From the NCBI RefSeq assembly GCF_012641405.1, contig NZ_JABAII010000003.1, positions 62,001 to 126,000 of the forward strand: DNA of 64,000 nucleotides, read 5' to 3'. Made by a program: the position numbers and the translations under genes. The notes beneath the pieces were generated by a model. The model was not told the DNA's origin and did no database searches. It saw only the letters and a list, made by a program, of their open reading frames with translations. This document shows, piece by piece, positions 9,254 through 17,484 of the stretch. How positions within the stretch are numbered: position 1 is the first letter of the stretch; the number at the start of each line of letters is the position of its first letter. The DNA is from Rhizobium sp. P40RR-XXII. GTDB lineage: Bacteria; Pseudomonadota; Alphaproteobacteria; Rhizobiales; Rhizobiaceae.

Positions 9254-9754
9254 ATGGATGAGCCGCTCGACAAATTGGACCTCCGTCTTCTCGAGGAGCT
9301 GCAGAAAGATGGCAGGCTGACGAACAACGAACTGGGCGAGCGCATCGCGCTTTCCCCCTCGCAATGCTCGCGGAGGCGCACGAGATTGGAGGCGGAGGGC
9401 TATATTCGCAGCTATCAGGCCAACCTCGATCGCCAGAAGCTGGGCCTGGACATGCTGGTAGTCATTTCAGTGACGCTTGCCACGCATAACCGGGACAATG
9501 CCCGCCGGTTTTCGCAACTGATCAACGGGCTGCCGGAAGTATTGGAAGCCTATGCGCTGACCGGGGAAATGGACTATCACCTGAAAGTCGCCACCCGCGG
9601 GCTTGCCGGCCTCTCCCGGTTCGTCAACGACGTGCTGTTGCCGCACGAGTCGGTGCAGCATGTGAAGACCTCGATCGTCCTCGACACGCTCAAAACCTTT
9701 GAGGGATTTCCGGTGCCTGTCTCACAGAGCTGGCACGGCGACGGCACTCGATGA
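9254..9754 (+). CDS. Lrp/AsnC-family transcriptional regulator
   Basis: A 166-residue regulator. The N-terminal helix-turn-helix is LDKLDLRLLEELQKDG with LTNNELGERIALSPSQCSRR; the C-terminal RAM/AsnC effector domain includes LTGEMDYHLKVATRGL and the final VKTSIVLDTLKT beta strand. Length matches the family. It is divergent from hpd across 129 bp, and regulators of this type control hpd in several proteobacteria, so it most likely senses an aromatic amino acid or its keto acid and controls the homogentisate operon and itself. Confidence 0.9.
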   Translation: MDEPLDKLDLRLLEELQKDGRLTNNELGERIALSPSQCSRRRTRLEAEGYIRSYQANLDRQKLGLDMLVVISVTLATHNRDNARRFSQLINGLPEVLEAYALTGEMDYHLKVATRGLAGLSRFVNDVLLPHESVQHVKTSIVLDTLKTFEGFPVPVSQSWHGDGTR

Positions 9755-9926
9755 CGATGAACCTACCATCCCGCCCGAATGCCCAGGTTGCCATTCGGGC
9801 GTTCGTCCATAAAGCTGTGACTAGAGTGGCCTATCAAGAACTGAGGACGAGTGAAGGAGTTGCTTTCAAGGTATGCTCTCTTTTCAATCATACAAAAGAC
9901 TACATCCTTAGCGAGGGCAGGCTTGC

Positions 9927-10643
9927 ATGGTATACGTGGACGTACAGGCGCAACATCTCGAAGGTTTTGCCGAAACTCTGCTGAGGTGCAACCATCTATA
10001 TCATCCAAGCAACGACTCCCTTGCCTTGCTCAATGCTGTCAAAAGCAGGCAGCAGATCGAGATATTCGACTATAGCCACTCCGCCGATGCATTCACCCGC
10101 GCTTTCGGAATGCGAAATTCTCTGAAATGCCTGCGGGCGCTCGCCAACCTTGGGCCTGCCATACACGGATATGAAAGGGTATGCGATCTCGGCTGCGGTT
10201 CCGGTGCCTTCAGCCTTGCCTTTGCCTATCTCGCCGATAATCCCAACCTCGAGCTTCACGGCTTGGATGCTTCAGAAACCCAGCTTCTGCTCGGTGAAGA
10301 GCTCATGTCGGCTGCCGGGCTTCCCGGAAGCTTCGTGTTCGAGCGACGAAACCTGCCGACACAGATCGACTACCTTCCCGACCTGACGATCTCCTCCTAC
10401 TGGTTCTGCGAAAACGAACATGTGATCACCGATCCGGTATTGTTTGATCTCATGGTCGGGCGGGAGATGCTGATCGTCGACTATGAAAAGATTATCGACC
10501 GCATTGCGACCTCCCTTCCAAGAGGATTTCACGTGCTGGCGCGGCACAGCGCTCTTGTCGAAATCCCCGCCGCGCTGACCGATTTCGTCGCTCAGGAATG
10601 GGCAAGCGTCTACAGCATTCACATCAGCCGTACCGCCGATTAG
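9927..10643 (+). CDS. SAM-dependent methyltransferase
   Basis: A 238-residue protein with a class I methyltransferase core. Motif I is VCDLGCGSGAFSLAF (about residue 90), the acidic end of strand 2 is HGLDASET, and the post-motif strand is DLTISSYWFCEN. The N-terminal 80 residues are helical and could form a substrate cap. It stands alone, with 172 bp before it and 194 bp after it, and no pathway context. The substrate cannot be inferred. A GAGGG stretch precedes the ATG at a somewhat long spacing. Confidence 0.75.
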   Translation: MVYVDVQAQHLEGFAETLLRCNHLYHPSNDSLALLNAVKSRQQIEIFDYSHSADAFTRAFGMRNSLKCLRALANLGPAIHGYERVCDLGCGSGAFSLAFAYLADNPNLELHGLDASETQLLLGEELMSAAGLPGSFVFERRNLPTQIDYLPDLTISSYWFCENEHVITDPVLFDLMVGREMLIVDYEKIIDRIATSLPRGFHVLARHSALVEIPAALTDFVAQEWASVYSIHISRTAD

Positions 10644-10837
10644 ACGGGCAAACGTAAGGACGCGGCAATGCGACGGTGCCGACGGATTGTCCGGCTTGAG
10701 ACGCGATGCCGCATGCCTTCACAATCGTATTGCCTGGCCTTGCCAACCGCAATGCTCCTGCCATCTATGCCTCGGCGAACTTGTAAAGCCGCGCGCTCCG
10801 ATTGTTGGAATTTGTCGATCTGAAGGATTTCGCTCTT

Positions 10838-11557
10838 ATGCCTTTCCGACCCTCGTCATTGCTTGGCGTTTTTGCCCTTGGCAGCTCAGCCGCCATCGTG
10901 CTCGGCATACAGGCTGCGGCGGCGCAGGAGATGTCGCAGCCGGTTCCTCAATGGCCCGATACGCCGACCGCGCGTCTGGAAGCGCTTGCAATCCTCCAGA
11001 CCTTGAATGCCGACCTCCTCAGCAATGCCAGCGCCACGCTGACGCTCGACCGCTGGTGCGCCGCTCACAGGCTCGCGCCAGCGGGCTCCAAGATCGTCGC
11101 TCAACGTGTGCTCGGGCAGGACAAGGCAGCCGATGCTCCCATTCGGGAGCTGCTTGCTGCCGGACCCGACGAACCCATCGCCTACCGCCGCGTCCGTCTG
11201 GCCTGCGGCGACCGCATCCTGTCGGAGGCAGACAACTGGTATGTGCCGTCAAGACTGACGGCCGAGATGAACAAGGCGCTCAACACGAGCGATATCGCCT
11301 TCGGCCGCGCCGTTCAGGCTCTCCACTTTACCCGCACGAACCTGTCCGCGAAATTGCTTTGGTCTCCGCTGCCGGAAGGATGGGAAACGGGAGCCGAGCT
11401 GCCTGCGTCCGGAACAGGATCTCTGGTCCCGCCGCCATTCCTCCTTGAACACCATGCCGTGCTGAAGCTGCCGGACGGGACGCCGTTCAGCGCGCTGGTC
11501 GAGAGCTACACCAGCCATGTGCTCGACTTTCCGGCTCCGCATCTGCCTTCGCAATAG
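10838..11557 (+). CDS. Exported protein with chorismate-lyase-like domain
   Basis: A 239-residue protein with an N-terminal signal peptide (about residues 1-30, ending near QAAAAQE). The core YRRVRLACGDRILSEADNWY-VPSRLT and the later GRAVQALHFTR resemble the chorismate pyruvate-lyase/UTRA fold, in which a strand describing the acid is followed by an Arg-containing strand. The C-terminus (LEHHAVLKLPDGTPFSALVE) repeats this kind of strand pair. An exported version is unlikely to act in ubiquinone synthesis, so the fold may have been reused. The start at 10838 was chosen over 10802 because it gives a clean signal and follows AAGGA. The fold call is from pattern recognition and needs a profile search. 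Confidence 0.55.
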   Translation: MPFRPSSLLGVFALGSSAAIVLGIQAAAAQEMSQPVPQWPDTPTARLEALAILQTLNADLLSNASATLTLDRWCAAHRLAPAGSKIVAQRVLGQDKAADAPIRELLAAGPDEPIAYRRVRLACGDRILSEADNWYVPSRLTAEMNKALNTSDIAFGRAVQALHFTRTNLSAKLLWSPLPEGWETGAELPASGTGSLVPPPFLLEHHAVLKLPDGTPFSALVESYTSHVLDFPAPHLPSQ

Positions 11558-11711
11558 GCTTCGTCCCGTCCCTCGCCAGGAAAAGACGCCATGCGGAGCG
11601 AACCGCCGATAACGCGGAGAGGTTGTTTCAACCGCGCGACACAGGGGAAAAGCCAGTTTCACGCAAGTCACTCTGGTTATCGTGCCGGCATCAGCAACGT
11701 GCGAGGAACCA

Positions 11712-13037
11712 ATGAGCATCTTTGGTAGCATGAAAACGGCCGTTTCAGGCATGAACGCGCAGGCAAATAAGCTTAGCACCGTGTCGGACAACATCGCGAA
11801 CGTCAATACAACGGCCTATAAGTCGGCGACGGCCAGCTTTTCGTCGTTGATCCTGCCCTCGGGCGGCGGCAATTACAATTCCGGTAGCGTCGAGACGAAT
11901 GTCAGCTATTCGGTCTCGCAGCAGGGCGACGCCATATCCACCTCGTCGAGCAGCGACCTGTCGATCCGCGGTGCCGGTTTCTTCGTTGTGCAGGGCGCCG
12001 ATGGCTCGACGGTTCTGACGCGCGCGGGCGACTTTACCCCGGATGCGAATGGCAACCTGGTGAATTCCGCCGGCTACACCTTGATGGGTTATTCCTACGC
12101 GTCGGGAGCCCCCGCCGTCGTTGTCAACGGCTTTGATGGCCTGGTGCCGATCAATGTCAATCAGAGCGGCCTTGCCAACTCACCCTCGACCTCGGGCAGC
12201 TTTACCGGCAACCTCAATTCGGGTGCTACGGTTGTTACGGCCAGCGCGACGGTGGCCTTGCCGAGCACCGGCTACACGGGGACTGGCGGTACCGGCAGTA
12301 CCCCGCCCGTTACCACCAACACTCAGAAGAGCTCGGTGGTTGCCTACGACAAACTCGGCAACACCGTCATGTATGACATCTATTACACCAAAACGCAGGC
12401 TGCTGACATCACCGCAACGCCGCCGACGACGGATCAGTGGCAGGTTGCCGTCTACCGCAATGCCGACGCGGCGACGGGTACTGGTTCATCCTTCCCCTAC
12501 TCGTCCGCTCCTGTTGCCACCAGCACGCTGAAGTTCGATGCATCTGGAAATATGACCTCCGGCGGCACCTTCACCATCACCGATCCAAAGACTGCCGGGT
12601 CGATCGCGATGGATCTGAGCAAGATGACCCAGAAAGCCTCGGATTTCGCTTCCACCGGCTCGACCAATGGACAGGCGGCAGCGGCGGTCACAGGCGTCAC
12701 CATCGACAAGAACGGCGTCGTCTATGCGAACTACGCGAAGGGCGATCCGAAGGCGATCTACCAGATTCCGCTGGCAACCGTTGCCAGCCCCGACAAGCTG
12801 ACGCTTCTGAGCGGCAACGTCTATCAGGCCAATGCCGATTCCGGCGTGACCGTCACGAGCTTTGCCAACAGCAACGGCCTTGGCTACATCCAGTCGAACT
12901 CGCTGGAAGCCTCGAACGTCGACCTGGCAGGCCAGCTTACCGACATGATCCAGGCGCAGAAGAGCTACACGGCCAACTCCAAGGTCTTCCAGACGGGCTC
13001 CGACCTGCTTGACGTCCTGGTCAATCTCCAGCGCTGA
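11712..13037 (+). CDS. flgE: Flagellar hook protein FlgE
   Basis: A 441-residue axial protein of the flagellar hook. The N-terminus (MSIFGSMKTAVSGMNAQANK, SDNIANVNTTAYKS) and the C-terminus (LEASNVDLAGQLTDMIQAQK, TDLL-type SDLLDVLVNLQR) are the conserved coiled-coil ends of rod/hook proteins; DLSIRGAGFFVVQ is the FlgE/FlgG signature. The middle is Ser/Thr/Gly-rich, as expected for a hook surface domain. The start at 11712 has GAGGAAC upstream. It is a single gene with a strong terminator just downstream and no other flagellar gene in the window, so it is an orphan or second copy rather than part of a flagellar operon. Confidence 0.92.
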   Translation: MSIFGSMKTAVSGMNAQANKLSTVSDNIANVNTTAYKSATASFSSLILPSGGGNYNSGSVETNVSYSVSQQGDAISTSSSSDLSIRGAGFFVVQGADGSTVLTRAGDFTPDANGNLVNSAGYTLMGYSYASGAPAVVVNGFDGLVPINVNQSGLANSPSTSGSFTGNLNSGATVVTASATVALPSTGYTGTGGTGSTPPVTTNTQKSSVVAYDKLGNTVMYDIYYTKTQAADITATPPTTDQWQVAVYRNADAATGTGSSFPYSSAPVATSTLKFDASGNMTSGGTFTITDPKTAGSIAMDLSKMTQKASDFASTGSTNGQAAAAVTGVTIDKNGVVYANYAKGDPKAIYQIPLATVASPDKLTLLSGNVYQANADSGVTVTSFANSNGLGYIQSNSLEASNVDLAGQLTDMIQAQKSYTANSKVFQTGSDLLDVLVNLQR

Positions 13038-13058
13038 TTTTTCCGCCTATGCAGTCAG

Positions 13059-13081
13059 AAAGGCCCTTCGGGGCCTTTTTT
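13059..13081 (+). terminator. Rho-independent terminator of flgE
   Basis: AAGGCCC, TTCG tetraloop, GGGCCTT, then a run of T. It begins 21 bp after the flgE stop and shows that the gene is transcribed as a single unit. Confidence 0.9.
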
Positions 13082-13363
13082 GATTCCATAGCCGGGCAGC
13101 GGCAGGACAAAAGCTGACGATCGTCTTTCCCGATAATCCGGAGGAACGACATTTTTGATATTTGCTTTCGAAAGGACGACAGCACGTTCTGCGGGAAATG
13201 GATATTTTCTGCTCTTTGAACGCTTGCAATTCAAGGCCGGAAAAATATTGTGCGGCATTGCAAAGTGGATGCCGATCGGTGGTGAGGCGGGACCGTCAAG
13301 CGATCCCAAGACGAGGGATCTCGTTCCGTATCTGCGTCAGATGGCCTGGAGAAAGTCGCTAGC
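13082..13363. other. Intergenic region with no supported gene
   Basis: About 280 bp between the flgE terminator and the next start codon. Short open frames exist (for example 13155-13367 on +) but lack family-like sequence. It probably carries the promoter of the secreted gene pair that follows; no clear operator or repeat was seen. Confidence 0.5.
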
Positions 13364-13864
13364 ATGATCAAGCGTTTGTCGTTGCGTTGGGCGCTATCCT
13401 TCGCCGCATTGGGAATTCTTGCAGCGAGTAGATTTGCTCACGCCGGATCGGAGCAAACATGGCAGGAGGACCCCGTCAGCCACTGCAAATTCGTCGCGCC
13501 TGCTTCGCTGACAGCCGGACCCACGTTTTGGACAGGCGCCTGTACGGATGGCAAAGCCTCCGGCAATGGTATGCTGCGACGCCGCGACGGCAACCACGCC
13601 GGCACTGCCTTCTTTGGACAAATGGAAGACGGAATTCCTCATATAGGCGTCGTCGACCTTAACGAGGGATACCGGGTCGGAACCTTCGATCGCAACGACA
13701 TCGGCGGCCAGGCTGAATTGGAACCTCAGATTCGGATCGATGCTTTCCGCGCCGCTATCGAAGCTGCACGACTTGTGAGTTCCAAATACAAGGCGGAGAA
13801 CAAGGATGCATCGGCACAGCTCTACGAAACGCTTGCAAAAACGTTCGAAGCGCAGCTTGACTGA
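13364..13864 (+). CDS. Secreted hypothetical protein, MORN-like
   Basis: A 166-residue protein with a signal peptide (about residues 1-28, ending FAHAGSEQ). The mature part has two Cys in ACTDGKASGNGMLRRRDG and CKFVAPAS, and Gly/aromatic strand repeats (GKASGNGML, YRVGTFDRND) that recall MORN repeats. The last 45 residues are helical and charged. Its stop overlaps the likely TTG start of the next gene by 8 bp, so both are probably made together. Function is not recognised. Confidence 0.65.
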   Translation: MIKRLSLRWALSFAALGILAASRFAHAGSEQTWQEDPVSHCKFVAPASLTAGPTFWTGACTDGKASGNGMLRRRDGNHAGTAFFGQMEDGIPHIGVVDLNEGYRVGTFDRNDIGGQAELEPQIRIDAFRAAIEAARLVSSKYKAENKDASAQLYETLAKTFEAQLD

Positions 13865-15497
13865 CCAGAATCCTTTCCGCCTGATTCTGATCTGTGCAGC
13901 TCTTTTTGCGCCTGTGTCTCTATCGGCACAGGAAGCGGACGAGGCCGTCAAAGGCCTTCTCAAGGTGCTGGATCTCGATCAGGCTGGGGAGGCGATGATC
14001 AGCTACTGCGAGACCGCCGCGCCCGCCACCGCACCTCGGCTGAAGGAGGACTGGCAACGCTGGCGCGAACGTGCCGAAGTCGAGAAGGCGATGGCGGCGA
14101 TCGGCGGAGCGCAAGTGAAGCGGATTAGGGACATGACCCGCCCGACCGCCACACGGCTCGTCGACGAGATCAAGCAGCGTGGTGCCGCGGCCGAACACTG
14201 CCCCGACCTTTCGAGTTGGCTGAACCAAGGGCCGTTCGATACGCGGAAAGCCTTTCCCGCCTATCATGCCCGGCTGAAGGAAGGTGGACAATTCGCCCTT
14301 GCGCCCGCTTCCGGAACATCGCCCTCAAGCCCGAGCACCGCGGCTGGTACTGCCGATGCAGCCATGATTCGTGGCAATGTCCGGGTTCCCGGCGCGACCT
14401 TCTATACGCCCACCCAATTGCAGACGCTGTTCGAAAGCTGGTGGGGACCGTCCAGGGACTTAGATCGCGCCCGGCGCAGCATGGCAGCGGCCATGCCGCT
14501 CATCATTCAGGGCAAGCTTGTCCGCTATGGCGATGCTTTCTTCCTCGAGGACAATGACGGGATATTCCGCTCGAAGCAGCGAGTGAGCCTCAGCCTTGCC
14601 GATAGCGCGCTGGCACCCTATGAGGGCAAGATTTTTACCGTTCGGGGCCATCTGAACGAATTGCCGGGCGCATTGGTGTTTCTCTACGGGGTGCAAACCC
14701 TTGACCCGGCGGGTTTGGTTCCGTCCGATCTCCCAATCGATGGTGGCCGGGTGCGGCTCAATGCGCGCGCTGATCAGGTCATGGCCGTTGCTGGCGGCGG
14801 CATAGCTTCGGCGCAGATTCATGGCGTCCTCTACAACAGCTATCGTGATGGCGACGGTCAATTTGTGGAGGATGTGCTGCTGCTCCTCAAGGACGGCAGC
14901 TATTACCGAGGTCGCGTGGCGCCGTCTCGGCTCGATCTTGCCAAGTCGCGCCGCATGCAGCCCCAGCTCTGGGGCAAATGGCGCATGCAAGGGAGCGGCT
15001 TTCAGATCCAGCCGAGCGATGATGAGGGCCGCCCAAAGGCTTGGACCGACCAGTCCGGCTTCCTCTTGTCCGACTGGAAGCATGGGCAGTCAATTACAGG
15101 CACATTCACCAACAAGAGCTTCAACGGCAGCATCGCCTTGGGTGGCGTGTATCGCGAGACATCCTACCGCTTTACCTCTGACGGCCGGTTCGAGATTATT
15201 GGCCTCACGCGGGGCGGATCGGGATCCATGGCGGCAGCGGGCGGCTTTAGCGGCAGTGCCACCCGCTATTCGGATGGAGAAGGCAGCCGCAGCTCGGCGG
15301 GTGGGGGGAATGGGAGTGTCTTTGCCGGCAGCCGATCGAGCAGCGACGATGGCAGCGCCGATCGGGGCACTTTTGCGCTCGAGGGTTATGCGATTACCCT
15401 TCGTTTCGATGATGGCCATGTCGAAACCCTCCTTTCCGCCCCCTGGGACGAAGCGCGGAAGATACTCATCGACGGAAGCACTTATTCGCGGGACTGA
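13857..15497 (+). CDS. Secreted hypothetical protein with Ser/Gly-rich segment
   Basis: About 546 residues if the TTG at 13857 is used; an ATG at 13806 would add 17 basic residues before the signal peptide. The TTG gives a normal Sec signal (LTDQNPFRLILICAALFAPV, cleavage after SLSAQ) and overlaps the upstream stop. The middle (about residues 200-300) contains LIIQGKLVRYGDAFFLED and FTVRGHLNELPG, beta-rich and OB-like in look. Residues about 455-515 are Ser/Gly/Asp-rich. The C-terminus (GTFALEGYAITLRFDDGHVETL) resembles the last strands of small lipocalin-like domains. No family was recognised; the coupling to the upstream gene suggests a shared envelope role. Confidence 0.65.
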   Translation: MTDQNPFRLILICAALFAPVSLSAQEADEAVKGLLKVLDLDQAGEAMISYCETAAPATAPRLKEDWQRWRERAEVEKAMAAIGGAQVKRIRDMTRPTATRLVDEIKQRGAAAEHCPDLSSWLNQGPFDTRKAFPAYHARLKEGGQFALAPASGTSPSSPSTAAGTADAAMIRGNVRVPGATFYTPTQLQTLFESWWGPSRDLDRARRSMAAAMPLIIQGKLVRYGDAFFLEDNDGIFRSKQRVSLSLADSALAPYEGKIFTVRGHLNELPGALVFLYGVQTLDPAGLVPSDLPIDGGRVRLNARADQVMAVAGGGIASAQIHGVLYNSYRDGDGQFVEDVLLLLKDGSYYRGRVAPSRLDLAKSRRMQPQLWGKWRMQGSGFQIQPSDDEGRPKAWTDQSGFLLSDWKHGQSITGTFTNKSFNGSIALGGVYRETSYRFTSDGRFEIIGLTRGGSGSMAAAGGFSGSATRYSDGEGSRSSAGGGNGSVFAGSRSSSDDGSADRGTFALEGYAITLRFDDGHVETLLSAPWDEARKILIDGSTYSRD

Positions 15498-15605
15498 GAT
15501 AGCACCCGATCGGCGGCGAGAATGACGAGAGGACGTCCCGTTAGAACACGCGCAGTGGATTACGGCATGTTGGAGCTGCGTGTCGGCAAGTGTGCCGGAT
15601 CTCAG

Positions 15606-16181
15606 TCACTTTGAGCGAAACATGCTCGTCAGATGGCGAAATCGCTGCGCCCACAACAAGGGATCGGTGATTTCGGACGAGGAAGACGCGATCAGGCGGT
15701 CAAGGCGAGGCAAGAGAAACGCAGCCCAATCGTCAAGATCGCTCTTGCCGAAATATGGCAGCCAGACGTCGGCGGGAGTATCCCATTGCGTTGGATTTGC
15801 CCGAACCAGATCGCCCAGCTTTACCAATACAGTTCCGCCATTCTCTCCGACAACTTCGATCTCCGGGTCGGGATCGGGCCTGGGAAGGCGCGCGATGATG
15901 CGTTCTTCCAAAGCCTTGCCAACTATTCGATCTGCCTCGTTCAGCCGACGAAGTATTCTTGTGTCGCCGGCAAGCTCAGAGCCCTGTGTCATGTTGAGCG
16001 TAAATTTGCCGCCCATAACGCTGTTCGAATATTGGGACACCTGTAGCCAAAAGACCCTTTTGCCGCGGCTAAAGCTGCACTTGCCGGTGCCTTGCGGTTT
16101 CCAGCCGAGCTCTTGAAATCTTGAAGCCAGCAGCGAATGCATATGCCGATGAAAGTCTCGGCTTTTCAGATAGTCGCGCAT
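15606..16181 (-). CDS. DUF4304-like hypothetical protein
   Basis: A protein of about 191 residues. The N-terminal pattern (helix LASRFQELGWKPQGTGKCSF, then RGKRVFWLQVSQYSNSVMGG and KFTLNM) fits DUF4304: a helix ending in Gly, a basic Phe strand, and a strand with Gln and Ser. No signal peptide or membrane segment. Two nearby starts exist (16187 and 16181); AAAGGA spacing favours 16181. It is followed on the same strand by nothing and preceded by the diguanylate cyclase gene 123 bp away. Function unknown. Confidence 0.65.
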   Translation of the reverse strand: MRDYLKSRDFHRHMHSLLASRFQELGWKPQGTGKCSFSRGKRVFWLQVSQYSNSVMGGKFTLNMTQGSELAGDTRILRRLNEADRIVGKALEERIIARLPRPDPDPEIEVVGENGGTVLVKLGDLVRANPTQWDTPADVWLPYFGKSDLDDWAAFLLPRLDRLIASSSSEITDPLLWAQRFRHLTSMFRSK

Positions 16182-16310
16182 GCCCATCCTTTAGAGGCCA
16201 TATCCGTTCCTGGAACATCTCATGGCATGCTCAAAGGCACAATCTCCGGCAGTGTGCAAAAACAACCTTGTTAATCGTCGAATGCGATGTGCCTGGCCTA
16301 TGCCGATATT

Positions 16311-17207
16311 TCAAGCCGCGCGAACTCGATCGCGGCCGCTAAGCTTGGCTGCATAGAGGGCCTGATCGGCGCGCCGGTAAAGATCCGGAGCGCTGTCGGT
16401 TTCAAGACAGACAGCAATGCCGGCCGAACAGGTGTAGCCAAAATCCGGGGAGTCGGTAAGCGGCCGGGAAAACCGGATCGTCGTCAACATCCGTTCTATG
16501 AACTCGATTGCATCCTGCAGCTCCGTCCCCGGCATGACGAGCACGAACTCCTCGCCTCCGACCCGCCCGAAACAATCGGTGCGCCGTACGTGCTGATGAA
16601 GCCGATGAGCAAAATCCCGCAAAACGAGATCCCCGGCGTGATGACCGAGCCTATCGTTGATCGATTTGAAATTGTCGATATCGAACACGGCAAGGCATCC
16701 GATGCCACCATCCCGGGCGCCAATCAGCATGTCGTCTATTCGCGCCATGACGAAACGGCGGTTGGCGACGCCTGTCAGCTCGTCGGTTTGTGAAGCCTTG
16801 ATGGCTTGGTCGCGATCTTGCCGGACACTCCGGTCTTCGGCACGCAACGTTGTTATGTCGCTCGCGATACACAGCATCCAGCCGTTCTTCTGCACGGTCT
16901 CGGTCATCCAAAGCCAACGGCCGTCGGCCAAATCGGTCTCGAAGGCTCGATAGCCGATCTTGCCGCGTCGTGACTGCGTCGACCGTAACCACCCGTCGAA
17001 ATCGGTTGCGCGAATGACGGTGCCGCGCCCAAGTTCGAAGTTGCGCCGCATCAGATCCGGCCAAAGCGGCGTCTCATCGGCATCAATGAAATAGGCCGAG
17101 CGGAAGGCACGGTTCGCGTACCGCAACCGGTCCTCGGCGTCATAGGCTGCAATGAGTGTCGAGCTGGTCGCACAAAGCTGCAGAAGCTGTTCGCCCATTT
17201 CGTCCAT
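16311..17207 (-). CDS. PAS-GGDEF diguanylate cyclase
   Basis: A 298-residue soluble protein that should make c-di-GMP. Residues about 10-120 form a PAS domain (STLIAAYDAEDRLRYANRAF and the end DGRWLWMTETV), then a short helical linker and a GGDEF domain (about 140-298). The active site reads GGEEF in FGRVGGEEFVLVMPG; an inhibitory I-site RRTD lies five residues before it, so product inhibition is expected. The substrate-binding DELTGVANRR and IDNFKSINDRLGHHAGD are intact. No membrane segment, so it senses a cytoplasmic signal. Confidence 0.92.
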   Translation of the reverse strand: MDEMGEQLLQLCATSSTLIAAYDAEDRLRYANRAFRSAYFIDADETPLWPDLMRRNFELGRGTVIRATDFDGWLRSTQSRRGKIGYRAFETDLADGRWLWMTETVQKNGWMLCIASDITTLRAEDRSVRQDRDQAIKASQTDELTGVANRRFVMARIDDMLIGARDGGIGCLAVFDIDNFKSINDRLGHHAGDLVLRDFAHRLHQHVRRTDCFGRVGGEEFVLVMPGTELQDAIEFIERMLTTIRFSRPLTDSPDFGYTCSAGIAVCLETDSAPDLYRRADQALYAAKLSGRDRVRAA

Positions 17208-17484
17208 ATCGAATCCCGCTCATTGCGCTCCACAATACTTATTGCAGAATTCTCCCGAGAAAAGGGGCAGACGCGTGAACGGATGCTACGTCATCCCTTC
17301 CACATTCTCAATTCAATCACGGCAGCACCCGCCATCGCAAACAATTCTATATTGACTTTTGTCGCTTCGAAAAACCGGGCGATTTCAGGATTTCTAGTTG
17401 AGATTGCAGCTGGATGGTGATCCTATGCCGCCCCGCATATCTGACTTCTTTCTCGCCTTCTTGATTCCATCACGCGAGCGGCGC

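Noticed and set aside
9751..9984. Short plus-strand frame after the Lrp gene
   Set aside because: Overlaps the methyltransferase start, no ribosome site, and no recognisable protein pattern.
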